64,000 nt of DNA from Streptomyces atratus (lineage in GTDB: Bacteria > Actinomycetota > Actinomycetes > Streptomycetales > Streptomycetaceae), in the NCBI RefSeq assembly GCF_900119365.1, contig NZ_FPJO01000003.1:1-64000 (forward strand), read 5' to 3'. Made by a program: the position numbers and the translations under genes. Positions within the stretch are counted from its first letter, which is position 1; every line of letters starts with the position of its first letter. Below the pieces are notes generated by a model, which saw only the letters and a program-made list of their open reading frames with translations, did not search any database and had not been told where the DNA came from. This document shows, one piece after another, positions 19,939 to 28,366 of this stretch.

Positions 19939-22002
19939 GTGACGGATCAGGCGGTGGACACCAGCGGCCCGGCCAAGGCAGCGGGAACCGAGGAGCCGTC
20001 CGGCACCGCCCCACCCCAATTCTTCGGCCGCGAGCGCGAGTTGAAGCAGCTGCGGACCGACATCGAAAGAGCCGGCCTGGACACCCTGGCCGGCCGCAAG
20101 GCCGCCCGCGCCCGGGTCCTGCTGATCGCCGGACGCCCCGGCTCCGGACGCACCGCACTCGCCGGTGAACTCACCCGCAGGCTGCTCGCCGCCGGCGACC
20201 ACCCCGACGGACTGCTCCGCGCCCGGCTCACCGATCCCGGCGGCGCGGCGGTGCCCACCGAGCGCACCGCCCGCGAGCTGCTCGACCAGCTGGGTGTCAC
20301 CGGGCCGCCCGGCGCGGACGGGGACGAACTCTCCGAGATGGTCCGCAAGGAGCTCGCCGGACGCCGCGCCCTGCTGCTCCTGGACGACGCGGCGGACGCG
20401 GAGCAGGTCGACCCGCTGTTGCCGGACAACCCGGACTGCCTGGTCGTCGCCACCTCCGGCGGCCCGCTGACCGGCATCCCCGGCGTCCGCCCCTGCACCA
20501 TCGGCGGCCTGGACGCGGGCTCCGCCGTACGGCTGCTCGCCCCCGTCATCGGAGAGGTCAGGATCACCGTCGACCCGCGGACCGCCGAGACCCTCGCCGA
20601 GGAGTGCGCAGGGCTGCCGGCCGCCCTGGTGATGGTCGGGGGCTGGCTCGCCGCCCGCCCCATGGCATCGGTCGCCGATGTCACCAAACGACTGCGCGAA
20701 CTGCCTGACGACACGGAGCAGTCCACCGGCTCCCGCCCGCTGGCCCGCGCCTTCCGGCTGGCCCACGACTCGCTGCCGCCGACGGCCGCCCGGATACTGC
20801 GACTGCTCGCCCTCGCCCCCGCCGGACTCGCCGACGCCCACACCGCGTCCGCGCTGGCCGGCTGCTCCGTCTCGGCCGCCCAGACGACCCTCGACGACTT
20901 CGTGGCGCTCGGGCTGCTGCACAGCAACGGCGCGGACCAGCCGCAGTACGAGGTGCCCGGCTGCCTCGCGCCACTGCTGCGGGCGCTGCTGGAGGCCAGG
21001 GACAGGCCGGCGGAGATCCAGCTCGCCAGGGCCCGGATGCTGGAGCGGACCGTACGGCTGCTGCAGTCCTGCCGGGCGGTCACCGAACCCGAGGGTTCCC
21101 CGGCCCGCCGCAAGCTCGCCGGGCTGCCGCGTTCGCTGCGCTTCCCCGGCCCCGATGCGGCCGCCGAATGGCTGCGGATCCGCCGGCCCGCCCTGCTGGC
21201 CTCGGCCCGGATCGCCGTCGAGGACGGTGAACTCGACACCCTGGCAAGGCGGTTGGTGGCCGCGCTGGTGCGGGCGCTGGCCGTGCACCGGGGCACCGAG
21301 GCCGCCGCGCCCGAGCTGTACGGACTGCACGGTCTGGTGCTGGCCGTCGCCGAGCGGCGGGAGTTGCCGCGCGAGCGGGCCGCCGCGCTGCTCAACCTCG
21401 CCGATCTCGACGCCAGGACCGGCCGCACCCGGGAGGCGCTGGCCCGCTACCGGGCCGCGCTGGACGCCGGACGCGCCGCGAAGGACCCGTACGCCACCGG
21501 CCGTGCGATGGAATCCGTAGGTGGCGCCTACGCCGAGCTGGGGGACTTCCAGCGGGCCTCCGACTGGTACGGCCGCGCGCTGGCGCAGCGGCTCACCCAG
21601 GGGGAGCGGGCCGACGAGGCGCGGCTGTACGGGCGGCTCGGCGCCGTCCACACCTATGCCGGGCGGTACGGCGAGGCGCTGCGGAACTGGCGCGCCGCGG
21701 CGGCCGGGTACCGCAGGCTCGGCGACGTGCCGGCCCAGGCGCGGGCGCTCAGCGAGGCGGCGCGGGTGCAGGAGTACGCGGGCCGGCCGCACGAGTCCCT
21801 GCACACCTGCCAGGAGGCCGTCGAGTGGGCCAGGCGGGCGGGGGACGTACGGCTACAGGCGGCACTGGAGCTCCGGCTGGCCGACACCCTCGACAGGCTC
21901 GGTGACCCGGCAGCGGCCGGGTTGCACCGGGGTCTGGCCGACAGATTGCTGAACCAAGAGGGCGTGGCCTGCGAAATCCGTAGTACGGCAACAGAAAAAT
22001 AA
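19939..22002 (+). CDS. STAND/NB-ARC-type ATPase with TPR repeats
   Basis: A 687-residue protein of AfsR-like architecture without the SARP DNA-binding domain. FFGRERELKQL (residues 28-38) is the usual lead-in. Walker A is GRPGSGRTAL (65-74), Walker B is RALLLLDDAADAEQ, and the GLPAAL motif and a winged-helix-like region follow. From about residue 460 there are TPR units (REALARYRAALDAGRAAKDPYATGRAMESVGGAYAELGDF and later copies). GTG 19939 is supported by GGAG 8 nt upstream. Such proteins usually act as signalling switches; the partner is unknown. Confidence 0.88.
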   Translation: MTDQAVDTSGPAKAAGTEEPSGTAPPQFFGRERELKQLRTDIERAGLDTLAGRKAARARVLLIAGRPGSGRTALAGELTRRLLAAGDHPDGLLRARLTDPGGAAVPTERTARELLDQLGVTGPPGADGDELSEMVRKELAGRRALLLLDDAADAEQVDPLLPDNPDCLVVATSGGPLTGIPGVRPCTIGGLDAGSAVRLLAPVIGEVRITVDPRTAETLAEECAGLPAALVMVGGWLAARPMASVADVTKRLRELPDDTEQSTGSRPLARAFRLAHDSLPPTAARILRLLALAPAGLADAHTASALAGCSVSAAQTTLDDFVALGLLHSNGADQPQYEVPGCLAPLLRALLEARDRPAEIQLARARMLERTVRLLQSCRAVTEPEGSPARRKLAGLPRSLRFPGPDAAAEWLRIRRPALLASARIAVEDGELDTLARRLVAALVRALAVHRGTEAAAPELYGLHGLVLAVAERRELPRERAAALLNLADLDARTGRTREALARYRAALDAGRAAKDPYATGRAMESVGGAYAELGDFQRASDWYGRALAQRLTQGERADEARLYGRLGAVHTYAGRYGEALRNWRAAAAGYRRLGDVPAQARALSEAARVQEYAGRPHESLHTCQEAVEWARRAGDVRLQAALELRLADTLDRLGDPAAAGLHRGLADRLLNQEGVACEIRSTATEK

Positions 22003-22015
22003 TGCTTTGTAAGGC

Positions 22016-22043
22016 TAGACAGCGCGAAACCCTTCATTAGAAT
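22016..22043 (+). promoter_or_regulatory. Predicted housekeeping promoter of ald
   Basis: TAGACA (22016-22021) and TAGAAT (22038-22043) are separated by 16 nt. Each matches the Streptomyces sigma-HrdB consensus (TTGACN/TAGPuPuT) with at most one change. The leader to the ald start would be about 85 nt. Confidence 0.65.
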
Positions 22044-22086
22044 GGCTCTGCCGCGTGTGCTCGCGGTGTCTCCATTTACGTAGTGT

Positions 22087-22117
22087 CTATCCGGGTATGT
22101 ATAGCTATGTCCGGGTA
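22087..22117 (+). repeat. Direct repeat in the ald leader (possible regulator site)
   Basis: CTATCCGGGTA (22087-22097) and CTATGTCCGGGTA (22105-22117) form an imperfect direct repeat, with TGTATAG between them, in an unusually AT-rich stretch. It lies downstream of the predicted promoter, where a regulator such as an AldR/Lrp-type protein could bind. The regulator is not identified. Confidence 0.45.
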
Positions 22118-22136
22118 ACCCTCTGAGCCAAGGACC

Positions 22137-23261
22137 GTGATCGACGTGAAGGTCGGCATCCCCCGCGAAGTCAAGAACAACGAGTTCCGCGTGGCGATCA
22201 CGCCCGCCGGTGTGCACGAGCTCGTCCGCCACGGCCACCAGGTCGTCATCGAGGAGAACGCCGGTGCCGGCTCCTCCATCACGGACGAGGAGTACGTCGC
22301 CGCCGGGGCGCAGATCCTCCCCACCGCCGACGAGGTCTGGGCCACCGCCGACCTGCTGCTCAAGGTCAAGGAGCCGGTCGCCGAGGAGTACCACCGCCTC
22401 CGCAAGGACCAGACGCTCTTCACCTACCTCCACCTCGCGGCCTCCCGCGAGTGCACCGACGCGCTGATCGAGTCGGGCACCACGGCCATCGCCTACGAGA
22501 CGGTCGAGACCGCGAGCCGCGCCCTCCCGCTGCTCGCCCCGATGTCCGAGGTCGCGGGCCGGCTGGCCCCGCAGGTCGGCGCCTACCACCTGATGCGCTC
22601 GGTCGGCGGCCGCGGCGTGCTGCCGGGCGGCGTCCCGGGCACGGCGCCCGCCGAGGCCGTCGTCATCGGCGGCGGTGTCTCCGGCTGGAACGCGACGCAG
22701 ATCGCGGTCGGTCTCGGCTTCCACGTCACGCTGCTCGACAGGGACATCAACAAGCTCCGCGAGGCCGACAAGGTCTTCGGCACCAAGGTGAAGACCGTCG
22801 TCTCCAACGCCTTCGAGCTGGAGAAGGCCGTCATCGAGGCCGACCTCGTCGTGGGCGCGGTGCTCATCCCCGGCGCGAAGGCGCCGAAGCTGGTCACCAA
22901 CGAGCTCGTCGCCAAGATGAAGCCCGGAAGTGTTCTTGTCGACATTGCGATCGACCAGGGCGGCTGCTTCGAGGACTCCCACCCGACGACGCACGCCGAG
23001 CCGACCTTCAAGGTCCACAACTCGGTCTTCTACTGCGTCGCGAACATGCCGGGCGCGGTTCCGAACACCTCCACGTACGCCCTCACCAACGCCACGCTGC
23101 CGTACATCCTGGAGCTCGCCAACCGCGGCTGGGTCGAGGCGCTGCGCCGCGATGCCGCGCTGGCCAGGGGCCTCAACACCCATGACGGGCAGGTCGTTTA
23201 CCGCGAGGTGGCCGAGGCGCACGGCCTGGAGCACGTCGAGCTGAGCTCGCTCCTCGGCTGA
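22137..23261 (+). CDS. ald: Alanine dehydrogenase
   Basis: The 374-residue NAD-dependent L-alanine dehydrogenase (pyruvate + NH4+ + NADH to alanine). N-terminal substrate motifs are VGIPREVKNNEFRVAITPAGV and KVKEPVAEEY. The catalytic His region is FTYLHLAAS. The Rossmann motif is VIGGGVSGWNATQIAVGLG, and VDIAIDQGGCFEDSHPTTH follows. Start: GTG 22137 (MIDVKVG) or GTG 22146 (MKVG). AAGGA at 22130-22134 is better spaced for 22146; the longer form is the conventional call. Own promoter and own terminator. Confidence 0.96.
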   Translation: MIDVKVGIPREVKNNEFRVAITPAGVHELVRHGHQVVIEENAGAGSSITDEEYVAAGAQILPTADEVWATADLLLKVKEPVAEEYHRLRKDQTLFTYLHLAASRECTDALIESGTTAIAYETVETASRALPLLAPMSEVAGRLAPQVGAYHLMRSVGGRGVLPGGVPGTAPAEAVVIGGGVSGWNATQIAVGLGFHVTLLDRDINKLREADKVFGTKVKTVVSNAFELEKAVIEADLVVGAVLIPGAKAPKLVTNELVAKMKPGSVLVDIAIDQGGCFEDSHPTTHAEPTFKVHNSVFYCVANMPGAVPNTSTYALTNATLPYILELANRGWVEALRRDAALARGLNTHDGQVVYREVAEAHGLEHVELSSLLG

Positions 23262-23588
23262 CGGGTCAATTCCTTCCGTCAACCCCATGCGTACGGCCGG
23301 ACCTTGCCGAGCAAGGTCCGGCCGTACGCATGTCGGGCCCCTTCGGTGGTCCCGTTCAACTCGTCTCGAACGTAACCCTTTAACCGATTCGTACACCCGT
23401 TAAATCTGCGCCCCGATGGCCGCACGCCCTTGACAGGGGCGTGTTCGATTGCCGACACATCGGGCCGGGTCCGGCGGATTGTGTTGCTGCGGAGCGGTGA
23501 CACGCCATAGAGTCGCCAATCGTCGGCATGGTGCCACGCTGACCTATCGATAAGTTTCCTGGTCACGTCCAAGGAGGTAAGACGACTT
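23262..23588 (+). other. Intergenic region between ald and the parA-like gene
   Basis: This 327-bp stretch holds the ald terminator, then an AT-richer segment with a candidate promoter for the parA-like gene: TTGCTG (23484-23489), 18 nt, TAGAGT (23508-23513). The strong AAGGAGGT site is at 23571-23578. No gene was seen. Confidence 0.6.
23286..23332 (+). terminator. ald terminator hairpin
   Basis: A perfect 22-bp stem (23286-23307 with 23311-23332) and a CGA loop start 24 nt after the ald stop. There is no T run, as is common in Streptomyces. The stem is unusually long and stable. Confidence 0.8.
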
Positions 23589-24749
23589 GTGAATGAGTCG
23601 ACATTTACTCCCGGGGGTGTTCATCCAGGGATGCCTGCACGGGGCCAGAGCCCGCACGGGCTGGAGGCTGTCGGCTCCGTCGCTGTCCGCACCTTCGCCA
23701 CCCAACAGCACATGACGACAGCCCCCCAGATGATGGACGGCCTACACGTGAACGCCATGGCCGGCAACGAGAGTGGCCGGGAGACCGCCCGCTTCGCCGA
23801 CTTCGACGAGGTGCCCCAGGGGCACTTCTACGACCCCGACGCCGAGTACGAGCCCGACCCGGAGTACGCGGCCACTCTCGCGCCCGACGCCGCCCGCCAG
23901 CGCCGCGAGCGGATCGGCCCGACCGGTCGCCCCCTGCCCTACTTCCCGATCCCGGGCCCGCTGACCGATCACGGTCCCGCGAAGATCATCGCGATGTGCA
24001 ACCAGAAGGGCGGCGTCGGCAAGACCACGTCGACCATCAACCTGGGCGCCGCGCTCGCGGAGTACGGGCGGCGCGTCCTGCTCGTCGACTTCGACCCGCA
24101 GGGAGCCCTGTCGGTCGGGCTCGGCGTCAACCCGATGGAGCTCGACCTCACGGTCTACAACCTGCTCATGGAGCGGGGCATGTCGGCCGACGAGGTGCTG
24201 CTGAAGACCGCGGTCCCGAACATGGACCTGCTGCCCAGCAACATCGACCTGTCGGCCGCCGAGGTGCAGCTGGTGAGCGAGGTGGCCCGGGAGTCCACGC
24301 TGCAGCGTGCCCTGAAGCCGCTGATGTCCGACTACGACTACATCGTGATCGACTGTCAGCCCTCGCTCGGCCTGCTCACCGTGAACGCCCTCACGGCTGC
24401 CCACAAGGTCATAGTGCCGCTCGAGTGCGAGTTCTTCGCGCTGCGTGGTGTGGCGTTGCTCACCGAGACCATCGAGAAGGTCCAGGAGCGCCTCAACCCC
24501 GATCTGGAGCTCGACGGCATCCTCGCCACCATGTACGACTCCCGTACGGTGCACAGCCGTGAGGTCCTCGCGCGCGTCGTCGAGGCATTCGACGACCACG
24601 TCTACCACACGGTCATCGGGCGCACCGTGCGCTTCCCGGAGACCACGGTCGCCGGTGAACCCATCACCACGTACGCCTCCAACTCGGTCGGTGCCGCCGC
24701 CTATCGCCAGCTCGCCAGGGAGGTGCTCGCCCGGTGTCACGCCGAGTGA
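23589..24749 (+). CDS. ParA family ATPase (Soj-like)
   Basis: The 386-residue ParA/MinD-type ATPase has a long N-terminal extension of about 130 residues before the deviant Walker A CNQKGGVGKTTSTIN. Then come LVDFDPQGALSVGLG, the Walker B-like YIVIDCQPSLGLLTVNAL, and VPLECEFFALRGVALLTETI. GTG 23589 is fixed by AAGGAGGT 10 nt upstream. It is the first gene of a block with an RHH-like protein and scpAB, so it is a ParA paralogue linked to chromosome condensation, not the parAB locus near oriC. It lacks an adjacent parB. Confidence 0.94.
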   Translation: MNESTFTPGGVHPGMPARGQSPHGLEAVGSVAVRTFATQQHMTTAPQMMDGLHVNAMAGNESGRETARFADFDEVPQGHFYDPDAEYEPDPEYAATLAPDAARQRRERIGPTGRPLPYFPIPGPLTDHGPAKIIAMCNQKGGVGKTTSTINLGAALAEYGRRVLLVDFDPQGALSVGLGVNPMELDLTVYNLLMERGMSADEVLLKTAVPNMDLLPSNIDLSAAEVQLVSEVARESTLQRALKPLMSDYDYIVIDCQPSLGLLTVNALTAAHKVIVPLECEFFALRGVALLTETIEKVQERLNPDLELDGILATMYDSRTVHSREVLARVVEAFDDHVYHTVIGRTVRFPETTVAGEPITTYASNSVGAAAYRQLAREVLARCHAE

Positions 24750-25351
24750 GTCTGCCCGGGGCCGACGAACTGTTCCGTACCACCGGAGGAATGGGGCTCC
24801 AGGCCTCGTCCCCGGCCGACCGGCGGCGCAAGGCGAACGGTGAGGCCCGGGTGCCCGGTCCGGCCGGCGAGAGCGATTCCGGGGCGGACGGAGCCGGGGC
24901 GGACCCGGCGCAGGCCACCGAAGGCTCCTCGCGCGAGGAGCACTCCGCGGCCGACGCCGACGCGGCGGAATCGCGCACCCGCGGCGGCGACCGGGTCGCG
25001 ATGGCCGCGCAGGCGGGCCGCAGGCCCCAGCAGCTCGCACCGGCGGCCGCCTCACCCGCCGCGCAGGAGGCGGTCCCCGCCCCCGCAGTCCAGCAGCAGC
25101 GCGGGCGCGGAGCCGGGCGCGGGGCGAACCGGCGGCCCAGCGGCCGCGAGCGCCACGACGAGAAGATCACCGTCTACGTCTCGGCCGAGGAACTGATGGA
25201 CCTCGAACACGCCCGCCTCGTACTGCGCGGGGAGCACGGGCTCGCGGTCGACCGTGGACGGATCGTCCGTGAGGCGGTCGCGGTGGTGCTCGCGGATCTG
25301 GAGTCGCGGGGCGACGCGAGCATCCTCGTACGGCGGCTGCGCGGCCGCTGA
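24734..25351 (+). CDS. ParA-linked protein with C-terminal ribbon-helix-helix-like domain
   Basis: The 205-residue protein has a long disordered Ala/Glu/Arg-rich N-terminus. A short conserved C-terminal part follows (RHDEKITVYVSAEELMDLEHARLVLRG, DRGRIVREAVAVVLADLE): a beta-strand plus two helices, suggestive of the MetJ/Arc ribbon-helix-helix DNA-binding fold. The start overlaps the parA-like stop: GTG 24734 has GGGAGG 10 nt upstream, and GTG 24746 forms a GTGA overlap. The arrangement resembles ParA with a small CopG-like centromere-binding partner. DNA binding is inferred. Confidence 0.82.
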   Translation: MSRRVSLPGADELFRTTGGMGLQASSPADRRRKANGEARVPGPAGESDSGADGAGADPAQATEGSSREEHSAADADAAESRTRGGDRVAMAAQAGRRPQQLAPAAASPAAQEAVPAPAVQQQRGRGAGRGANRRPSGRERHDEKITVYVSAEELMDLEHARLVLRGEHGLAVDRGRIVREAVAVVLADLESRGDASILVRRLRGR

Positions 25352-25460
25352 CGGGCGAGGCGCCGGTAGCCTGCCCGGTGGGCGACCGCCGAAGGAGCGG
25401 CCCGGCCCCTCCCGTACGGGCCTCGGCCCGCCGCCCGTATCCCGCTGCCCCTGGACCTTC

Positions 25461-26483
25461 ATGCCGACGACCGACGAGCCCGCCCGCACCCCCCGCCGCC
25501 CCCTGGGGCGCGGTCCGGGCGGCCGGTCCGGGCAGCCGGAGCCGACGGACGGCGGGGGCGCCGACGCAAAGGCCCCTGCCCCGCCGCCCGTCGAGGCGCC
25601 GGGCGAAGCGCCCGTGGAAGCGCCCGACGGGGCGCCTGTCGCGGCGCCCGGGCCCGCCGGGCTCTCCGAGCCCTCCGACGGGCGGTTCACCGTCCGGCTG
25701 GCGAACTTCGAGGGGCCGTTCGACCTGCTCCTCCAGCTCATCGCCAAGCACAAGCTGGATGTGACCGAAGTCGCGCTGTCGAAGGTCACCGACGAGTTCA
25801 TGGCGCACATCCGCGCCATGGGGCCGGACTGGGACCTGGACCAGACCACCGAGTTCCTCGTCGTCGCCGCGACCCTGCTCGACCTGAAGGCGGCCCGGCT
25901 GCTGCCCGCCGCCGAGGTGGAGGACGAGGCGGATCTGGCGCTGCTCGAAGCGCGGGACCTGCTCTTCGCCCGGCTGCTCCAGTACCGCGCGTACAAGCGC
26001 ATCGCGGAGATCCTCAGCGACCGGCTGGTGTCGGAGGGGCGGCGGTTCCCGCGGACCGTGGGGCTGGAGCCGCACCACGCCGAGCTGCTGCCCGAGGTCG
26101 TGATCAGCATCGGGGCGGAGGGCTTCGCCGCGCTGGCCGTGAAGGCGATGCAGCCGAAGGCCGAGCCGCAGGTGTACGTCGACCACATCCACGCCCCGCT
26201 GGTCAGCGTGCGGGAACAGGCCGAGATCGTGGTGGCGCGGCTGCGGGAGGCGGGGGAGGCCAGCTTCCGCACCCTCACCGAGGACGCCCCGGACACCCTC
26301 ACCGTCGTCGCCCGGTTCCTCGCGCTGCTGGAGCTGTACCGGGAGAAGGCCGTCGCGCTCGACCAGGACGAGGCGCTCGGGGAGCTCCTGGTGCGCTGGG
26401 CCGGGGGAGAGGGGGCCGGGCCCGTCGTCACGGACGAGTTCGACCCCGAGACGCAGGACGTCCAGGAGGATGTGAAGGCATGA
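25461..26483 (+). CDS. scpA: Segregation and condensation protein A
   Basis: The 340-residue kleisin subunit of the SMC-ScpAB condensin. After a disordered Pro/Glu/Ala-rich N-terminus of about 70 residues comes the conserved kleisin start FTVRLANFEGPFDLLLQLIAKHKLDVTEVALS, then TEFLVVAATLLDLKAARLLP and the C-terminal winged-helix part AGEASFRTLTEDAPDTLTVVARFLALLEL. ATG 25461 is the first start after the previous gene. The stop overlaps scpB (ATGA). Confidence 0.95.
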   Translation: MPTTDEPARTPRRPLGRGPGGRSGQPEPTDGGGADAKAPAPPPVEAPGEAPVEAPDGAPVAAPGPAGLSEPSDGRFTVRLANFEGPFDLLLQLIAKHKLDVTEVALSKVTDEFMAHIRAMGPDWDLDQTTEFLVVAATLLDLKAARLLPAAEVEDEADLALLEARDLLFARLLQYRAYKRIAEILSDRLVSEGRRFPRTVGLEPHHAELLPEVVISIGAEGFAALAVKAMQPKAEPQVYVDHIHAPLVSVREQAEIVVARLREAGEASFRTLTEDAPDTLTVVARFLALLELYREKAVALDQDEALGELLVRWAGGEGAGPVVTDEFDPETQDVQEDVKA

Positions 26484-27127
26484 GTCAGCAGGAGAGCACC
26501 GGCTCCACCGTCGCGGATCTCGACCTCGGGCCCGCGCTGGAGGCCGTCCTCATGGTCGTGGACGAACCCGCCACCGAGGAGCACCTCGCCAAGGTGCTGG
26601 AGCGGCCCCGCCGGGCCGTCGCCGACGCGCTGCGCGAGCTGGCCGACGAGTACACCGTGCAGCGCCGCGGTTTCGAGCTGCGGCTGGTGGCGGGCGGCTG
26701 GCGCTTCTACACCCGCCCCGAGTACGCGGCGGCCGTGGAGGCCTTCGTCCTGGACGGCCAGCAGGCCCGGCTGACCCAGGCGGCGCTGGAGACCCTCGCG
26801 GTGGTCGCGTACCGCCAGCCGGTCAGCCGCTCCAGGGTCTCCGCGGTCCGCGGCGTGAACTGTGACGGGGTCATGCGGACCCTGCTCCAGCGGGGTCTGG
26901 TGGGGGAAGCGGGCGCGGAACCCGAAACAGGTGCGATCCTGTACAGGACGACGAACTACTTTCTGGAGCGGATGGGCCTGCGTGGCCTGGATGAGCTCCC
27001 GGAGCTCGCGCCCTTCCTCCCCGAGGCGGACGCGATCGAGGCTGAGACGCTAGAGGGTGTGCCGTCGTTCGATCCGGACGCACCGGACACCCCGGATACC
27101 CACGCAGACGACAAGACGGAATTTTGA
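26480..27127 (+). CDS. scpB: Segregation and condensation protein B
   Basis: The 215-residue tandem winged-helix partner of ScpA in the condensin complex. The hallmark LEAVLMVVDEPATEEHLAKVL is followed by RGFELRLVAGGWRFYTRPEY. Next is the very conserved LTQAALETLAVVAYRQPVSRSRVSAVRGVN, with ILYRTTNYFLERMGLRGLDELPEL near the end. The start overlaps the scpA stop by 4 nt (ATGA); the stop overlaps the next start. Confidence 0.95.
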   Translation: MSQQESTGSTVADLDLGPALEAVLMVVDEPATEEHLAKVLERPRRAVADALRELADEYTVQRRGFELRLVAGGWRFYTRPEYAAAVEAFVLDGQQARLTQAALETLAVVAYRQPVSRSRVSAVRGVNCDGVMRTLLQRGLVGEAGAEPETGAILYRTTNYFLERMGLRGLDELPELAPFLPEADAIEAETLEGVPSFDPDAPDTPDTHADDKTEF

Positions 27128-28239
27128 TGCGAAGCAGTGGCAGGAACAGCGGAAGCGGCAGCGGCGGCGGCAGGAGCGGCGGCAGCCGGAACCCTCGCGG
27201 TGCCGGCGCCGGCGCAGGGCGCGACGGCAAGCAGGAGCAGCGTCCCCGCCGGCCCCGGCCCGAGGAGCGCCGCTACGACGTGGGCTCCACCGGGGAGACA
27301 GGCGGCGACGGCCCCCGCAAGGGACGCGGCGCGGCGGCCCGCGGCGGTGCCAAGGGCGGCCCGAAGCCCGCACAGGGCGGCAGGAGCGGTGGTCCGCGCC
27401 GCCAGGGCGCCCCGTCCCGTCCGCGTGAGCTCGACGCCAAGATCGAGCAGCGCAACCGCGACCGGTACGCGAACAAGCCCGACATCAGGACGCCCAAGAC
27501 CCACCCGGGCGCCGAGCAGGAGGGCGAGCGGCTGCAGAAGGTCCTCGCCCGGGCCGGCATGGGCTCGCGCCGAGCGTGCGAGGAGCTGATCGAGCAGGCC
27601 CGCGTCGAGGTCAACGGCGAGATCGTCCTTGAGCAGGGCATGCGCGTCGATGTGAACCGGGACGAGATCAAGGTCGACGGTCTGACCGTCGCCGCCCAGT
27701 CCTACCTCTTCTTCGCGCTGAACAAGCCCGCCGGTGTCGTCTCCTCGATGGAGGACCCGGACGGCCGCCAGTGCCTCGGCGACTACGTCACCAACCGTGA
27801 GACGCGGCTCTTCCACGTCGGCCGGCTGGACACCGAGACCGAGGGCATCATCATGCTCACCAACCACGGCGAGCTGGCCCACCGCCTGACCCACCCCAAG
27901 TACGGGGTGAAGAAGACCTACCTGGCCGCCATCCAGGGACCGCTCCCGCGCGACCTGGGCAAGCGGCTCAAGGACGGCATCCAGCTGGAGGACGGGTACG
28001 CCCGTGCCGACCACTTCCGGGTCGTCGAGAACACCGGCAAGAACTACCTGGTCGAGGTGACCCTCCACGAGGGCCGCAAGCACATCGTCCGCCGGATGCT
28101 GGCCGAGGCCGGCTTCCCGGTCGAGCGGCTCGTACGGACGTCCTTCGGGCCGATCCCGCTGGGCGACCAGAAGTCCGGCTGGCTGCGCCGCCTCACCAAC
28201 ACCGAGGTGGGCATGCTGATGCGCGAGGTCGGTCTGTAA
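27127..28239 (+). CDS. RsuA/RluB family 23S rRNA pseudouridine synthase
   Basis: The 370-residue protein has an N-terminal 130-residue basic Gly/Arg/Ser-rich disordered extension. An S4 RNA-binding domain follows (RLQKVLARAGMGSRRACEELI), then the pseudouridine synthase core with catalytic motif HVGRLDTETEGIIMLTNHGEL (Asp of RLDTE) and GRKHIVRRMLAEAGFPVERL. The family normally modifies helix 89 of 23S rRNA. ATG 27127 overlaps the scpB stop (TGATG). Scp-linked rluB is the standard actinobacterial arrangement. A terminator follows. Confidence 0.94.
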   Translation: MRSSGRNSGSGSGGGRSGGSRNPRGAGAGAGRDGKQEQRPRRPRPEERRYDVGSTGETGGDGPRKGRGAAARGGAKGGPKPAQGGRSGGPRRQGAPSRPRELDAKIEQRNRDRYANKPDIRTPKTHPGAEQEGERLQKVLARAGMGSRRACEELIEQARVEVNGEIVLEQGMRVDVNRDEIKVDGLTVAAQSYLFFALNKPAGVVSSMEDPDGRQCLGDYVTNRETRLFHVGRLDTETEGIIMLTNHGELAHRLTHPKYGVKKTYLAAIQGPLPRDLGKRLKDGIQLEDGYARADHFRVVENTGKNYLVEVTLHEGRKHIVRRMLAEAGFPVERLVRTSFGPIPLGDQKSGWLRRLTNTEVGMLMREVGL

Positions 28240-28261
28240 CCCTCCTCCGTCCGCTCCACGG

Positions 28262-28316
28262 CCCGCGGCCGGTTCCTGTTCTCGAATCCCGAACAGGAAC
28301 CGGCCGCGGGTCTTTT
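28262..28316 (+). terminator. Terminator of the parA-scpAB-pseudouridine synthase operon
   Basis: A perfect 20-bp stem (28262-28281 with 28291-28310), 9-nt loop, then TCTTTTG. It is placed right after the pseudouridine synthase gene and before the NAD operon promoter. Confidence 0.9.
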
Positions 28317-28336
28317 GCTGCGCCCGTTCCACCTTT

Positions 28337-28353
28337 ATAGTCAGAGTGACTAT
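28337..28353 (+). promoter_or_regulatory. Predicted NrtR operator (ATAGTCA-GAG-TGACTAT)
   Basis: A perfect 7-bp inverted repeat with a 3-nt spacer sits immediately before the AAGGAGG site and GTG start of pnuC. The third gene of the operon encodes NrtR, the Nudix-related regulator of NAD metabolism, whose known sites are palindromes built around TAGTCA-like half sites. The site overlaps the expected transcription start. Confidence 0.8.
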
Positions 28354-28366
28354 TAAGGAGGCGGGC

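Noticed and set aside
23430..23458. TTGACA promoter before the parA-like gene
   Set aside because: No matching -10 at the right distance; the TTGCTG/TAGAGT pair further down is better.
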